From the NCBI GenBank assembly GCA_942492225.1, contig CALODS010000042.1, forward strand, positions 1 through 7,111: 7,111 nucleotides of DNA. The letters run 5' to 3'. Every line of letters begins with the position of its first letter. Within the stretch, counting starts at the first letter, position 1. This document shows positions 1 to 6,466 of the stretch, in pieces. Under the pieces are notes generated by a model, which was not told the DNA's origin, did not search any database, and saw only the letters and a list, made by a program, of their open reading frames with translations. Both the position numbers and the translations under genes were made by a program. Origin of the DNA: JAFGTX01 sp942492225 (GTDB lineage: Bacteria; Bacillota; Clostridia; Peptostreptococcales; Acidaminobacteraceae).

Positions 1-341
1 TAGTTAATTAATATTCGTTCTGTTAACTTCTGAGAAATCGATAACATATACTTAAAGTCACTATCAATATAATCCATATCCCAATTTGCAAGCTCATTTC
101 TATTAGATATTAAATTGAATTTCTTGACTTTTATGCCTTGAGATATAAATTGTTGCTCAATACCGATGATTCTCATCAATTCTAAGGTGCGTGCATGTAC
201 AATGATTGCGTTAGAAGTTTCTGTTTGGTGTGAATTTTTATCTATGATACGGAATTTTACTCCATGATGATGTAAGAAGGCTGCCATAGTTAAACCTACA
301 GGACCTGCTCCAACTATCAATATCTCTTCTTCGCTTTTCAT
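1..341 (-). CDS. FAD-dependent monooxygenase, N-terminal part (runs off left edge)
   Basis: The minus strand is open from an ATG at 341-339 to the left edge: 113 complete codons, no stop. Residues 7-17 read ILIVGAGPVGL, the GxGxxG dinucleotide-binding beta-alpha-beta motif. An acidic residue (Asp34, in FRIIDKN) sits at the end of the second strand, where it would bind the FAD ribose. The following NAIVHARTLEL and, near the edge, QKLTERIL fit the substrate-ring hydroxylase family (FAD_binding_3; phenol hydroxylase, PHBH and UbiH-like flavoproteins). Such enzymes use NAD(P)H and O2 to hydroxylate aromatic or polyketide-like substrates in the cytosol. The substrate cannot be told from this end. 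AGGGA lies 5 nt before the ATG, which supports this start. The gene is transcribed away from the IS cluster and looks intact as far as seen. Confidence 0.85.
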   Translation of the reverse strand, partial: MKSEEEILIVGAGPVGLTMAAFLHHHGVKFRIIDKNSHQTETSNAIIVHARTLELMRIIGIEQQFISQGIKVKKFNLISNRNELANWDMDYIDSDFKYMLSISQKLTERILIN

Positions 342-368
342 TGCTTCCCTTTGTATAAATTTTCATTC

Positions 369-397
369 AATATACTTCAAAAAACTAATTTTGTCGA
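369..397 (-). promoter_or_regulatory. sigma70-like promoter of the monooxygenase gene
   Basis: On the minus strand, TCGACA (397-392) and TATATT (374-369) are separated by 17 bp. Each hexamer matches the consensus at 5 of 6 positions. The expected transcript start lies about 20 bp before the AGGGA ribosome site and ATG at 341. If this promoter is the native one, the neighbouring IS110 element must begin to the right of about 398. Confidence 0.45.
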
Positions 398-521
398 AGA
401 CTCTTTCCACGTGAGATCCGGCTCCAATGTAATGAACCATCCCACCCACTAAGTTGGCATTAAACGGTTATCAGCTTAGTATACATAATCACATGTTTGG
501 GATTAATCGGGAGATACACAC
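398..521 (+). other. IS110 left-end non-coding region, possible bridge RNA
   Basis: About 120 nt of non-coding sequence separate the divergent monooxygenase promoter from the IS110 transposase start. IS110-group elements are known to encode a structured bridge RNA in the non-coding left end that guides target choice. The only structure seen by eye is a weak stem, ACTAAG (448-453) with CTTAGT (475-480), plus a GATTAATC palindrome near 501. GGGAGA (509-514) is a reasonable ribosome binding site for the ATG at 522. The exact element end is not identifiable, and the bridge-RNA call is inference from family knowledge and location only. Confidence 0.3.
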
Positions 522-1532
522 ATGAATATTAGCGTATTAGGCATTGATATAGCAAAGAATGTTTTTCAGTTACATGGTGTTGATAACACAGGTAAAAGAA
601 TTTTAAAAAAGCGTATTGAAAGAAATAAGTTAGCTGAATATATTACAAACTTAACACAATGCACCATAGTAATGGAATCTTGTGGCGGAGCTAATTATTG
701 GGCAAGAGTTTTTCAACGATACGGGCACGTAGTGAAGTTAATTAGCCCTCAATTTGTAAAACCATTTGTTAAGACTAATAAAAATGACGCCAATGATGCA
801 GAAGCAATTGTGGAGGCAGCGAGCAGACCAGCTATGAATTTTGTACCTATTAAACAAACTGATCAACAAGATATTCAGTCAATACATCGAGTACGTAGTC
901 GTCTAGTAAAAAACAGGACTGCCTTAATCAACGAGATTAGGGGTTTAAATTTAGAATATGGTGTGGTAATTCCATTAGGGGCACTTAAAGTAAAAAGTGA
1001 ATTACGAATAATAATTGATGATGAAGAAAATCAGTTAACAGCCTTCATACGAGAGTTAATGCAAGATTTATACGATGAGTTAATTGAAATAGAATGTAAG
1101 CTTAAAAAGATAGAGAAACAAATAAAACTCATTTGTAGAAATAACGAACAGTGTCGGCGTATTTTAAATATTCCAGGCATTGGTGAGCTAACATCTACAG
1201 CCATTGTTGCTTCTGTAGCCAATGCTAATGAATTTAAAAATGGTCGACATATGGCTGCATGGTTAGGACTTGTCCCTCGGCAGTCTTCCAGTGGTAATAA
1301 ACAAGTGTTATTAGGGATTAGTAAGAGAGGTGATAGGTATTTACGTACTCTATTAATTCATGGTGCGAGATCGGCTCTTTGCCGCTGTAAATTTACAGAT
1401 AGTAAATATGGTAATTGGCTTAATAATAAAAAGGCAACACTAAGCCTTAATAAGGCAGCTGTTGCACTTGCTAAGGCGTTGTTGAATCGCTCAATATTTA
1501 AACATATTAGAAATATTTCCTTTGTCATCTAA
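522..1532 (+). CDS. IS110-family transposase (DEDD recombinase)
   Basis: The 336-residue protein has the normal length and layout of IS110 transposases. The N-terminal RuvC-like DEDD domain shows Asp9 (in GIDIAKNVF), Glu52 (in VMESCGG) and Asp89/Asp92 (in NKNDANDAEAI), the four expected metal-binding acids. A charged helical linker follows at about 160-210. The C-terminal Transposase_20 region begins with a helix-hairpin-helix-like IPGIGELTSTAI (217-228). It continues through GLVPRQSSSGNK (249-260), which holds the conserved serine that acts with the DEDD site, and GISKRGDRYLRTLL. All key residues are present and the frame is intact, so activity is plausible. These enzymes excise and insert circular intermediates without terminal inverted repeats, guided by a bridge RNA. 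A GGGAGA ribosome site lies 7 nt upstream of the chosen ATG. The stop is only 37 bp before the next transposase start, so little right-end sequence remains. Assignment to the IS110 or IS1111 subgroup is left open. Confidence 0.95.
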   Translation: MNISVLGIDIAKNVFQLHGVDNTGKRILKKRIERNKLAEYITNLTQCTIVMESCGGANYWARVFQRYGHVVKLISPQFVKPFVKTNKNDANDAEAIVEAASRPAMNFVPIKQTDQQDIQSIHRVRSRLVKNRTALINEIRGLNLEYGVVIPLGALKVKSELRIIIDDEENQLTAFIRELMQDLYDELIEIECKLKKIEKQIKLICRNNEQCRRILNIPGIGELTSTAIVASVANANEFKNGRHMAAWLGLVPRQSSSGNKQVLLGISKRGDRYLRTLLIHGARSALCRCKFTDSKYGNWLNNKKATLSLNKAAVALAKALLNRSIFKHIRNISFVI

Positions 1533-1569
1533 GCTTACTTAATCTGTGAATACGATAAGCGGTAGCACT
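1533..1569 (+). other. Junction between IS110 right end and IS5-family element
   Basis: These 37 bp lie between the IS110 stop and the first ATG of the IS903-like transposase. They must contain the IS110 right end and whatever remains of the IS5 leader. The IS5-type terminal sequence GGCTTTGTTGCA is absent here and from the sequence left of the IS110 gene. The IS5 left end has therefore been lost or moved. The precise joint cannot be placed by eye. Confidence 0.4.
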
Positions 1570-2547
1570 ATGCCAAACAAATGGTTAAATGAGAAAGGTA
1601 TTGAGATTAAAAAGCAGCAATACAAAGTAAGCAACTGGACCGAATATAACAAGAGTCTGAAAAGCAGAGGTGATATTGAAGTATGGCTATCCCAAGATTT
1701 ACTGGAAAACTGGTATTGTGCGGAACGAATTTATGATGGTACTGGCTCATCAAAATACTATAGTGATGAAGCAATCATCGCTTGCCATGAAATTCGGCAA
1801 GTTTATAAGTTGCCTCTGCGTCAATCAGAAGGCTTTATCAATTCTCTGTTTAGGCTGATGCAATTGCCAATCTCTTGCCCTGACTACACAACCCTTTCAA
1901 AACGATTAAAAGAGCTCAATATTCCCTGTCCAAGATACACCGCAAAAGACAGTATCGATTGTGATATTGTTGCCATAGCTATAGATTCTACTGGATTAAA
2001 GCGATTTGGACGTGATGAATGGCACGTGGAAAAACATAAAATTTCTCCTAGACGCTCTTGGCGAAAGGCGCACTTTGGTATTGATGAAAATCATATAATT
2101 CAGGCTGCATTATTAACTGACAGGTTTGTCAATGATGGAGAAGTTGTAGGAGATTTACTCGACCAAATTAATGGGGAAGTTGCGCATTTTACCGGTGATA
2201 GTGCTTATGATGAAACTCCTGTTTACGATCAATTTTTAGCTCATTCACCCTCGGCAAATATTGTCATTCCACCCGCAAAAAATGCGGTGATTAGCTCTCA
2301 TGCAAATGCCATGAGAAATAGGAATATCAGTGAAATAAAAGAATATGGTCGTATGGAATGGCAGCAGAAAAGGCAGTATGGCCAGCGAAATTATTCTGAG
2401 CTTGGCGTGCAACGTTACAAAAGAATTCTAGGTCGAGCTATGCATAGTCGGAAGATAGCTAGGCAGAAAAAAGAGTTCATGATTGGGTGCGGCATACTTA
2501 ACAAAATGACAAACATTGGGATGCCTATCAGTTATCGTGTTGCCTAG
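1570..2547 (+). CDS. IS5-family (IS903 group-like) transposase
   Basis: From ATG 1570 the protein is 325 residues, close to the ~307 of IS903. An in-frame GTG at 1546 would add eight residues, but no ribosome site favours it, and an in-frame stop lies at 1540-1542. The N-terminal part contains LPLRQSEGFINSLFRLM (81-97) and CPDYTTLSKR (103-112), both typical of this group. The DDE catalytic triad is complete: Asp139 (AIDSTGLK), Asp210 (TGDSAYD) and Glu277. Glu277 sits in a perfect Y-(2)-R-(3)-E-(6)-K signature (Tyr270, Arg273, Glu277, Lys284). The C-terminus, LNKMTNIGMPISYRVA, closely parallels the IS903 ending. It acts as a cut-and-paste transposase at element ends of the GGCTTTGTTG type, one of which survives at 2571-2590. 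The frame is intact, but the native leader and left end are missing, so expression and self-mobility are doubtful. Confidence 0.9.
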   Translation: MPNKWLNEKGIEIKKQQYKVSNWTEYNKSLKSRGDIEVWLSQDLLENWYCAERIYDGTGSSKYYSDEAIIACHEIRQVYKLPLRQSEGFINSLFRLMQLPISCPDYTTLSKRLKELNIPCPRYTAKDSIDCDIVAIAIDSTGLKRFGRDEWHVEKHKISPRRSWRKAHFGIDENHIIQAALLTDRFVNDGEVVGDLLDQINGEVAHFTGDSAYDETPVYDQFLAHSPSANIVIPPAKNAVISSHANAMRNRNISEIKEYGRMEWQQKRQYGQRNYSELGVQRYKRILGRAMHSRKIARQKKEFMIGCGILNKMTNIGMPISYRVA

Positions 2548-2570
2548 ATCTGCCTAATAAAAACAGGACG

Positions 2571-2590
2571 GAGAGTAGTGCAACAAAGCC
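2571..2590 (-). repeat. Right terminal inverted repeat of the IS903-like element
   Basis: Read inward on the minus strand this is GGCTTTGTTGCACTACTCTC, whose outer 10 bases equal the GGCTTTGTTG tip known for IS903-type IS5 elements. It lies 23 bp after the transposase stop, as expected for the right end. The following 9 bp (GCTATTGAA, 2591-2599) would be the target duplication, but no partner copy is found on the left side. Confidence 0.75.
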
Positions 2591-2617
2591 GCTATTGAAT
2601 ACAAACATCATTGACGA

Positions 2618-3922
2618 ATGATAGAAACACCCAAAAAGCCACTTAGTTTCAAGAACCTTATTACTGGCTTCAAGTCATCTTGGCAAATACCAGAAGATAA
2701 TCGGCGTGCAAAAAGTATCCAATATACTTTATTGGATACTCTGTTATCCGGACTAGCGTGCATGTTCTATAAGTCTCCCAGCCTCTTGGCCTTCCAGGAG
2801 CGGATGAGTAAGAAATACCATCGTAATAATCTCCAAACCCAGTTTGGTGTTAGAAAAACTCCAAAAGATAATCAAATGCGAGAGATTATGTCGACTATCG
2901 ACTCAGAATCTCTATCTCCCGTGTTTAAAAACTTTTTAACTCGTCTTCAGCGCAGTAATCATTTAAAGCGCTATCAGTTTGACGGTAGATATTTAGTCAC
3001 AATAGATGGAACACAATACTATAGCTCTACAGATGTGAGCTGCCATAAGTGCTTGGAAAAAGAGCTTCGAAGTGGTGAAACAAACTATTACCACAGTGTT
3101 GCGCAACCGATTATATCTCATCCTGAACTGAAGCAAATTTTACCATTAATGCCAGAGGAAATCAGCCGGCGGGATGGTGATAATAAGCAAGATTGTGAAG
3201 TCAATGCTGCCAAGCGGGCTATCGATAACATTAGACAGAATCATCCTAGACTTGGTTGCGTTTATATGGGGGATGCCTTATATGCTACCGCTCCATATAT
3301 TAATAAAATCAGGGAAAAAGACGATAAATTTATTTTCAGAGTGAAATCAGGCAGCCACAAACACATCTTTTCAATTATTGATGAAGACGGCCTAAATTCC
3401 GTTGAGGTGACTCAAAAAAACGGCACCAGATTGGTTCATAAATGGCGCAAAGATGTTGAGCTACATAAGGGCTCTTCAATTATCGTTGATATAATGCAGT
3501 TATTTTCAATTACCACTCACAAGAAAACTGGGAAGCAAAAATCAACGTTAGTTGGTACTTGGGCTACCGATCTAGACGTGACGGAAGAAAATATTGAAGC
3601 AATGGTAAAAGCCGCAAGGGCTCGATGGAAAATTGAAAACGAAGCCTTTAATTGCCTAAAAAATGATGGGTATAAGTTGACTCATAATTGGGGACATGTA
3701 AAGGGAGAGTCATTTAACTTCTACATTTTGACGCTATTATCTTTCTACATGCATCAAATATTAGAACTCTCCGACCAGCTATATAAAAAGTGTCGAGAAA
3801 TAACACACGCAGCTTATGCCCTCTGGGAGGAGCTTCGAGTACTATTTAACCGTTTCCTCTATGAGAGCTGGGATGCATTATTAAAAGATTACATTGCTGG
3901 ATTCAAAGAAGAGCCTACATAA
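2618..3922 (+). CDS. DDE transposase, ISNCY-like family
   Basis: The 434-residue protein is a third, unrelated transposase. The apparent DDE triad is Asp130 (LVTIDGTQYY), Asp219 (VYMGDALYA) and Glu340 in RARWKIENEAF. The last is followed by NCLKNDGYKLTHNWGH, a C-terminal signature of DDE transposases often filed as ISNCY or as distant IS4-superfamily members. KCLEKELRSGETNYYH and QDCEVNAAKRAI, between the acids, belong to the same family pattern. The N-terminus (about 1-110) is helical and probably binds DNA. An in-frame stop at 2612-2614 makes ATG 2618 the likely start, but no good ribosome site precedes it. The IS5 right end is only 27 bp away, so the leader may have been cut by that insertion. 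No terminal repeats were identified. The frame is intact over its whole length; the exact IS family name is uncertain. Confidence 0.8.
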   Translation: MIETPKKPLSFKNLITGFKSSWQIPEDNRRAKSIQYTLLDTLLSGLACMFYKSPSLLAFQERMSKKYHRNNLQTQFGVRKTPKDNQMREIMSTIDSESLSPVFKNFLTRLQRSNHLKRYQFDGRYLVTIDGTQYYSSTDVSCHKCLEKELRSGETNYYHSVAQPIISHPELKQILPLMPEEISRRDGDNKQDCEVNAAKRAIDNIRQNHPRLGCVYMGDALYATAPYINKIREKDDKFIFRVKSGSHKHIFSIIDEDGLNSVEVTQKNGTRLVHKWRKDVELHKGSSIIVDIMQLFSITTHKKTGKQKSTLVGTWATDLDVTEENIEAMVKAARARWKIENEAFNCLKNDGYKLTHNWGHVKGESFNFYILTLLSFYMHQILELSDQLYKKCREITHAAYALWEELRVLFNRFLYESWDALLKDYIAGFKEEPT

Positions 3923-4161
3923 GCTATCCAATTCAATCTTTAATGCTCTGATACGGAGTAGGATTTTGTTCGTCCAACCAAAATAATTGCTTTATATTTC
4001 GCCTACTTGCCATCTAAATAAACTGACGTTGTTCTGCAAAATTCCAGAAAACCAGCCAATTTCATCGTAGAAATGAACAAACACTGCTTTAGAGTAACTT
4101 AATGAGAATAACTGATATTTTACCAACACAAAATGGAAAAGAGCCAAAATCAATTACCCTG

Positions 4162-4240
4162 GGATATCGAAAGGATACCTGTCTAGGCTACATTTTCACC
4201 AGCCCAGCTCTCTGGTAGAAGGGATACTTTTCGGATAGCC
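4162..4240. repeat. Imperfect inverted repeat / hairpin
   Basis: The left arm around 4162-4187 (GGATATCGAAAGGATACC...) and the right arm around 4217-4240 (...GATACTTTTCGGATAGCC) are imperfect reverse complements. Each arm carries a GAAA/TTTC core flanked by GGATA-type sequence, with about 30 bp between them. It could be a transcript hairpin or the scar of a small mobile element. There is no U-tract, so a classical terminator is not supported. Confidence 0.35.
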
Positions 4241-4286
4241 TCTGAGAATCGCTGGATAATAACCGATATGAAAATTATTCATTTGC

Positions 4287-4317
4287 TTGAATATAATGCT
4301 AAATGTACAATTATAAT
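4287..4317 (+). promoter_or_regulatory. Candidate promoter region for the gene at 4344
   Basis: Two exact TATAAT hexamers occur, at 4292-4297 and 4312-4317. The second has TTGAAT (4287-4292) 19 bp upstream, which is a long spacing. The first lacks a good -35 box. The region is AT-rich enough for chance matches. A promoter here is likely because the upstream transposase leaves a 421-bp gap, but the exact boxes are uncertain. Confidence 0.3.
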
Positions 4318-4343
4318 TCATTGAAGCAAAAAGGAAGCCAATC

Positions 4344-5641
4344 ATGTCCAACCCTAAAATTATAAATGTTACTCAGTTTGAAGAAGTTCATAAAGCTGAA
4401 ATGGAGAGATTTAATGAGAAACTATCTAAAATCATTAAAGAAATTGCTCAATTCGCGGCAAATAACTCCACTCGTACTTTATATATTAATCGAGTGATGG
4501 ATAGCAAAAATTGGGATATGAAAGATTTCATTCCTAGAGGTGGTCGTTCAGTGCCTAATATTTCACTTCAGCCTGAAGACAATGACACTAGCAAAAAAGC
4601 TTCAATTTTGACATATCTAAAACACCGCTTAGATGAATGCAAAGTTGATTCTGGAGACAAAGAGATCATTAAGCTCCTAAAAGGAAGACTTGATTTTTTA
4701 GGGATACAATCCGGATCAAAGATAGCTGAGTTAGCGGCATTAGATCACATATTAAAAATAGAAAATAAGATTTCTGAATTTCCAAAAGAAAATGTTAATG
4801 TTGTTGAAAAAATTAATGAAATACTTGATAAGTTAAATTATTTAAGGAACTTTATCAAAGAATACTCTATTGATACTCTAACAGATGACTCACCTAGAGG
4901 AGATTACACATCCGATGATATAGGCCAACACAATACTAAGGTATTAGGATTATACGGAGAAACAAAAAAATTAATTAGGAATCTTTCCAAAGAGGGCATA
5001 ATATCAGAAGATGAGAAGAGTGAATTACTTAGTAGGTTGAATGACTCGAGAGTTTGTTTTCAACATAAAAGCAATATCAATTTTGACTTTCCAACAAAAG
5101 ATCAAAAAACAAAAAAAGTTCGTCAATTAACTTCTTTGTCACTTGGTTTAATTAGTCTAACATCAGGAATAGGAGCTACAACATGTACAGCTGTTTCTTT
5201 ATCAGGTGTTACTGCTCCAGCTACAGTTCCTGCTGCAGCGGCGTTAGGTTTGATAGCTGGAAGTGCTGGTGTAGCAGCATTATCAATGACAACAATTAAT
5301 AGTGCTATTAATTACTGGATGTATGATATATCTCCTTCAACAAATGAAAAAATTAGTGTTGCGCTAGGAGCTTCTTCTTTGGTGCTGTCTGGCATAAGTT
5401 TTATACCTGCCGTTAATAATATGGGACAGGTAGCAACCGTAATTAGTACAACAGGAAATCAAATGTATACCACAAGTTTACAGGCTTATGGGGAGTAAAA
5501 GAAATAGTTGATGGAGTTGTATTTGAAAGGAAAGAGCAAAACAATTTCAAACAAAACGTAACAGTAGATTATAGAAACAAGGTCAGTGATATTATAAAAC
5601 GAGAAGAAGAATTTAACCCATCTCTTTCATTCTCTCAGTGA
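4344..5641 (+). pseudogene. Putative Dot/Icm-type effector with glycine/alanine-rich membrane region, frameshifted near the C-terminus
   Basis: The uninterrupted frame gives 384 residues and stops at 5496-5498. A strong ribosome site (AAGGA 4331-4335, 8 nt before ATG) fixes the start. Residues 1-245 are charged and helical (for example 12-37, 124-175 and 205-235), with no recognised domain. After a basic patch (251-260, KDQKTKKVR) come three hydrophobic segments at about 264-286, 293-317 and 337-358. They are rich in Gly, Ala and Ser, as in membrane-hairpin regions of secreted bacterial proteins. No N-terminal signal peptide is seen. Immediately past GGGG at 5490-5493, the -1 frame is open for 49 more codons to TGA 5639-5641. 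It begins GVKEIVDGVVFERKEQNN and ends KREEEFNPSLSFSQ. One extra G would give a continuous 432-residue protein. That tail has a Glu cluster (-12 to -10), serines and Phe at -3, features described for Dot/Icm secretion signals. The effector role is inference; I do not recognise the protein. Confidence 0.6.
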
Positions 5642-5780
5642 GGATTTACTTAGGTATAAGATATAATATTAATTAAGATTAAATTTTTTCATATCTTGAT
5701 AGATGTGATTGAAATTATAATAGAATATACTATCTATTAATATATCCTAAAATTTAACGCATATATAATAAGGAATTAAG
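5642..5780. other. AT-rich intergenic region with possible promoter for the 154-residue gene
   Basis: This 139-bp gap is extremely AT-rich and has no open frame of note and no terminator hairpin. The best promoter-like pair is TTGAAA (5709-5714) and TATCTA (5731-5736), 16 bp apart. In such AT-rich sequence that is weak support. AAGGA at 5770-5774 is the ribosome site for the ATG at 5781. Confidence 0.3.
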
Positions 5781-6245
5781 ATGAAACATTACCTTAAACC
5801 AAGAGTAGAATCTTTACTAGAAGAGTTAGACGAAAAAATACAAGAGTATAGTGAAAAAAATTACTGTACTTTAGATAAGGACTGGACAGAAAACCCTCTA
5901 TGTTCACACATTTTTATAAGAAAATGCTGTTTAGCAATTTTGGATAATGCTAATCTTATCAACGATGAAGCAGTAAGGTTTTTCCTCATTAGTGTTGAAC
6001 CAAAAGTACTTGCATCAGTTGGTATAAATTCAGATGAAGAAAATAATATACCACCAAATGATCTAGTGAAAATTATTAATAAAACATGTGATCTTATACC
6101 AAAAGAAGAGGGATTATTCGGTAAGTCAAATTCAAGACAAAGTCTTCGAAGTGTTGCTGAAGAAGTAAATAGAACAAAAGGTATTAGTGATTTAATTAAC
6201 CAAGTTGTTGCAAATAATCGGGGTAGTGTACCCTTCTTTCTGTAA
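5781..6245 (+). CDS. Conserved-looking hypothetical protein, 154 residues
   Basis: I do not recognise this protein. The start is well set: AAGGA lies 6 nt before the ATG. It is predicted soluble and mostly helical. Residues 1-27 form a charged amphipathic helix (LLEELDEKIQEYSEK), a cysteine-bearing segment follows (CSHIFIRKCCLAIL, 41-54), then helices to about 105. The C-terminal third is basic and Asn/Ser-rich and ends RGSVPFFL. There is no signal peptide, membrane segment or catalytic signature. The C-terminal three residues are hydrophobic, but no Glu block lies close to the end, so support for Dot/Icm secretion is weak. Base composition matches the gene upstream, with which it shares strand. 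The 139-bp AT-rich gap and its own ribosome site suggest separate transcription. It could be a small effector, a chaperone-like partner, or an unrelated accessory protein. Confidence 0.75.
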   Translation: MKHYLKPRVESLLEELDEKIQEYSEKNYCTLDKDWTENPLCSHIFIRKCCLAILDNANLINDEAVRFFLISVEPKVLASVGINSDEENNIPPNDLVKIINKTCDLIPKEEGLFGKSNSRQSLRSVAEEVNRTKGISDLINQVVANNRGSVPFFL

Positions 6246-6316
6246 ATTCATTTAGAGCTTGAAAAAAGCAAGCCAAGATTTATCCTATTTGCGCAAACAA
6301 TAATAAGGAACAAACA

Positions 6317-6466
6317 ATGGCTTGCGAACTAAATGATAACAAACTGGAGTCAGTTCTTGAACAATTATGTGATGAAGGTTTTGATGGGATAACAGGCGCA
6401 GTAGTTACCTTGCTAAATGAGGCAATGAAGCTAGATAGAGCACGCCATATTCAAGCGGAAGCATAA
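6317..6466 (+). pseudogene. IS256-family (mutator) transposase, N-terminal fragment
   Basis: A 49-codon frame with a good ribosome site (AAGGAA 6305-6310) encodes an N-terminus of mutator-type transposase pattern. LEQLCDEGFDGITGAVVTLL is followed by NEAMKLDRARHIQAEA. In intact family members (around 400 residues) the latter runs on into a YERT...GYANGFKPK-type segment. Here the reading ends at TAA 6464-6466 and no continuation is seen in any frame, so the DDE catalytic domain is absent. The break falls inside the left arm of the 25-bp inverted repeat at 6457-6481. The fragment cannot transpose; a short peptide could still be made. Confidence 0.7.

Larger units (their letters stand above)
3923..4343. 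other. 421-bp non-coding stretch, probably IS 3' flank plus leader of the next gene
   Basis: No convincing gene lies here on either strand. The left part probably includes the non-coding right end of the preceding ISNCY-like element, but no terminal repeat pairing with 2591-2617 was found. A 38-codon plus-strand frame at 4102-4218 (begins MRITDILPTQNGKEPKS) lacks a ribosome site and resembles nothing I recognise. It may be a relic or chance. An imperfect inverted repeat sits at 4162-4240. The last ~70 bp are strongly AT-rich and act as leader for the gene at 4344. Confidence 0.5.

Noticed and set aside
1031..1222. 63-codon minus-strand open frame
   Set aside because: It lies wholly inside the IS110 transposase gene, opposite strand, with no ribosome site or protein signature.
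1670..1858. 62-codon plus-strand open frame
   Set aside because: It overlaps the IS903-like transposase in another frame; the transposase frame has clear family motifs.
5487..5498. Programmed -1 frameshift at the GGGG run in the effector-like gene
   Set aside because: There is no classical X-XXY-YYZ slippery heptamer and no evident downstream stimulator, so a simple one-base deletion or sequencing error is more likely.
5668..5685. TTAA-type direct repeat resembling a PmrA-like regulatory box before the 154-residue gene
   Set aside because: The region is so AT-rich that TTAA pairs are expected, and the match to the consensus is incomplete.
6252..6274. Small hairpin GCTTG...CAAGC after the 154-residue gene as a terminator
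   Set aside because: The stem is only about 5 bp and is not followed by a T-run on the plus strand.
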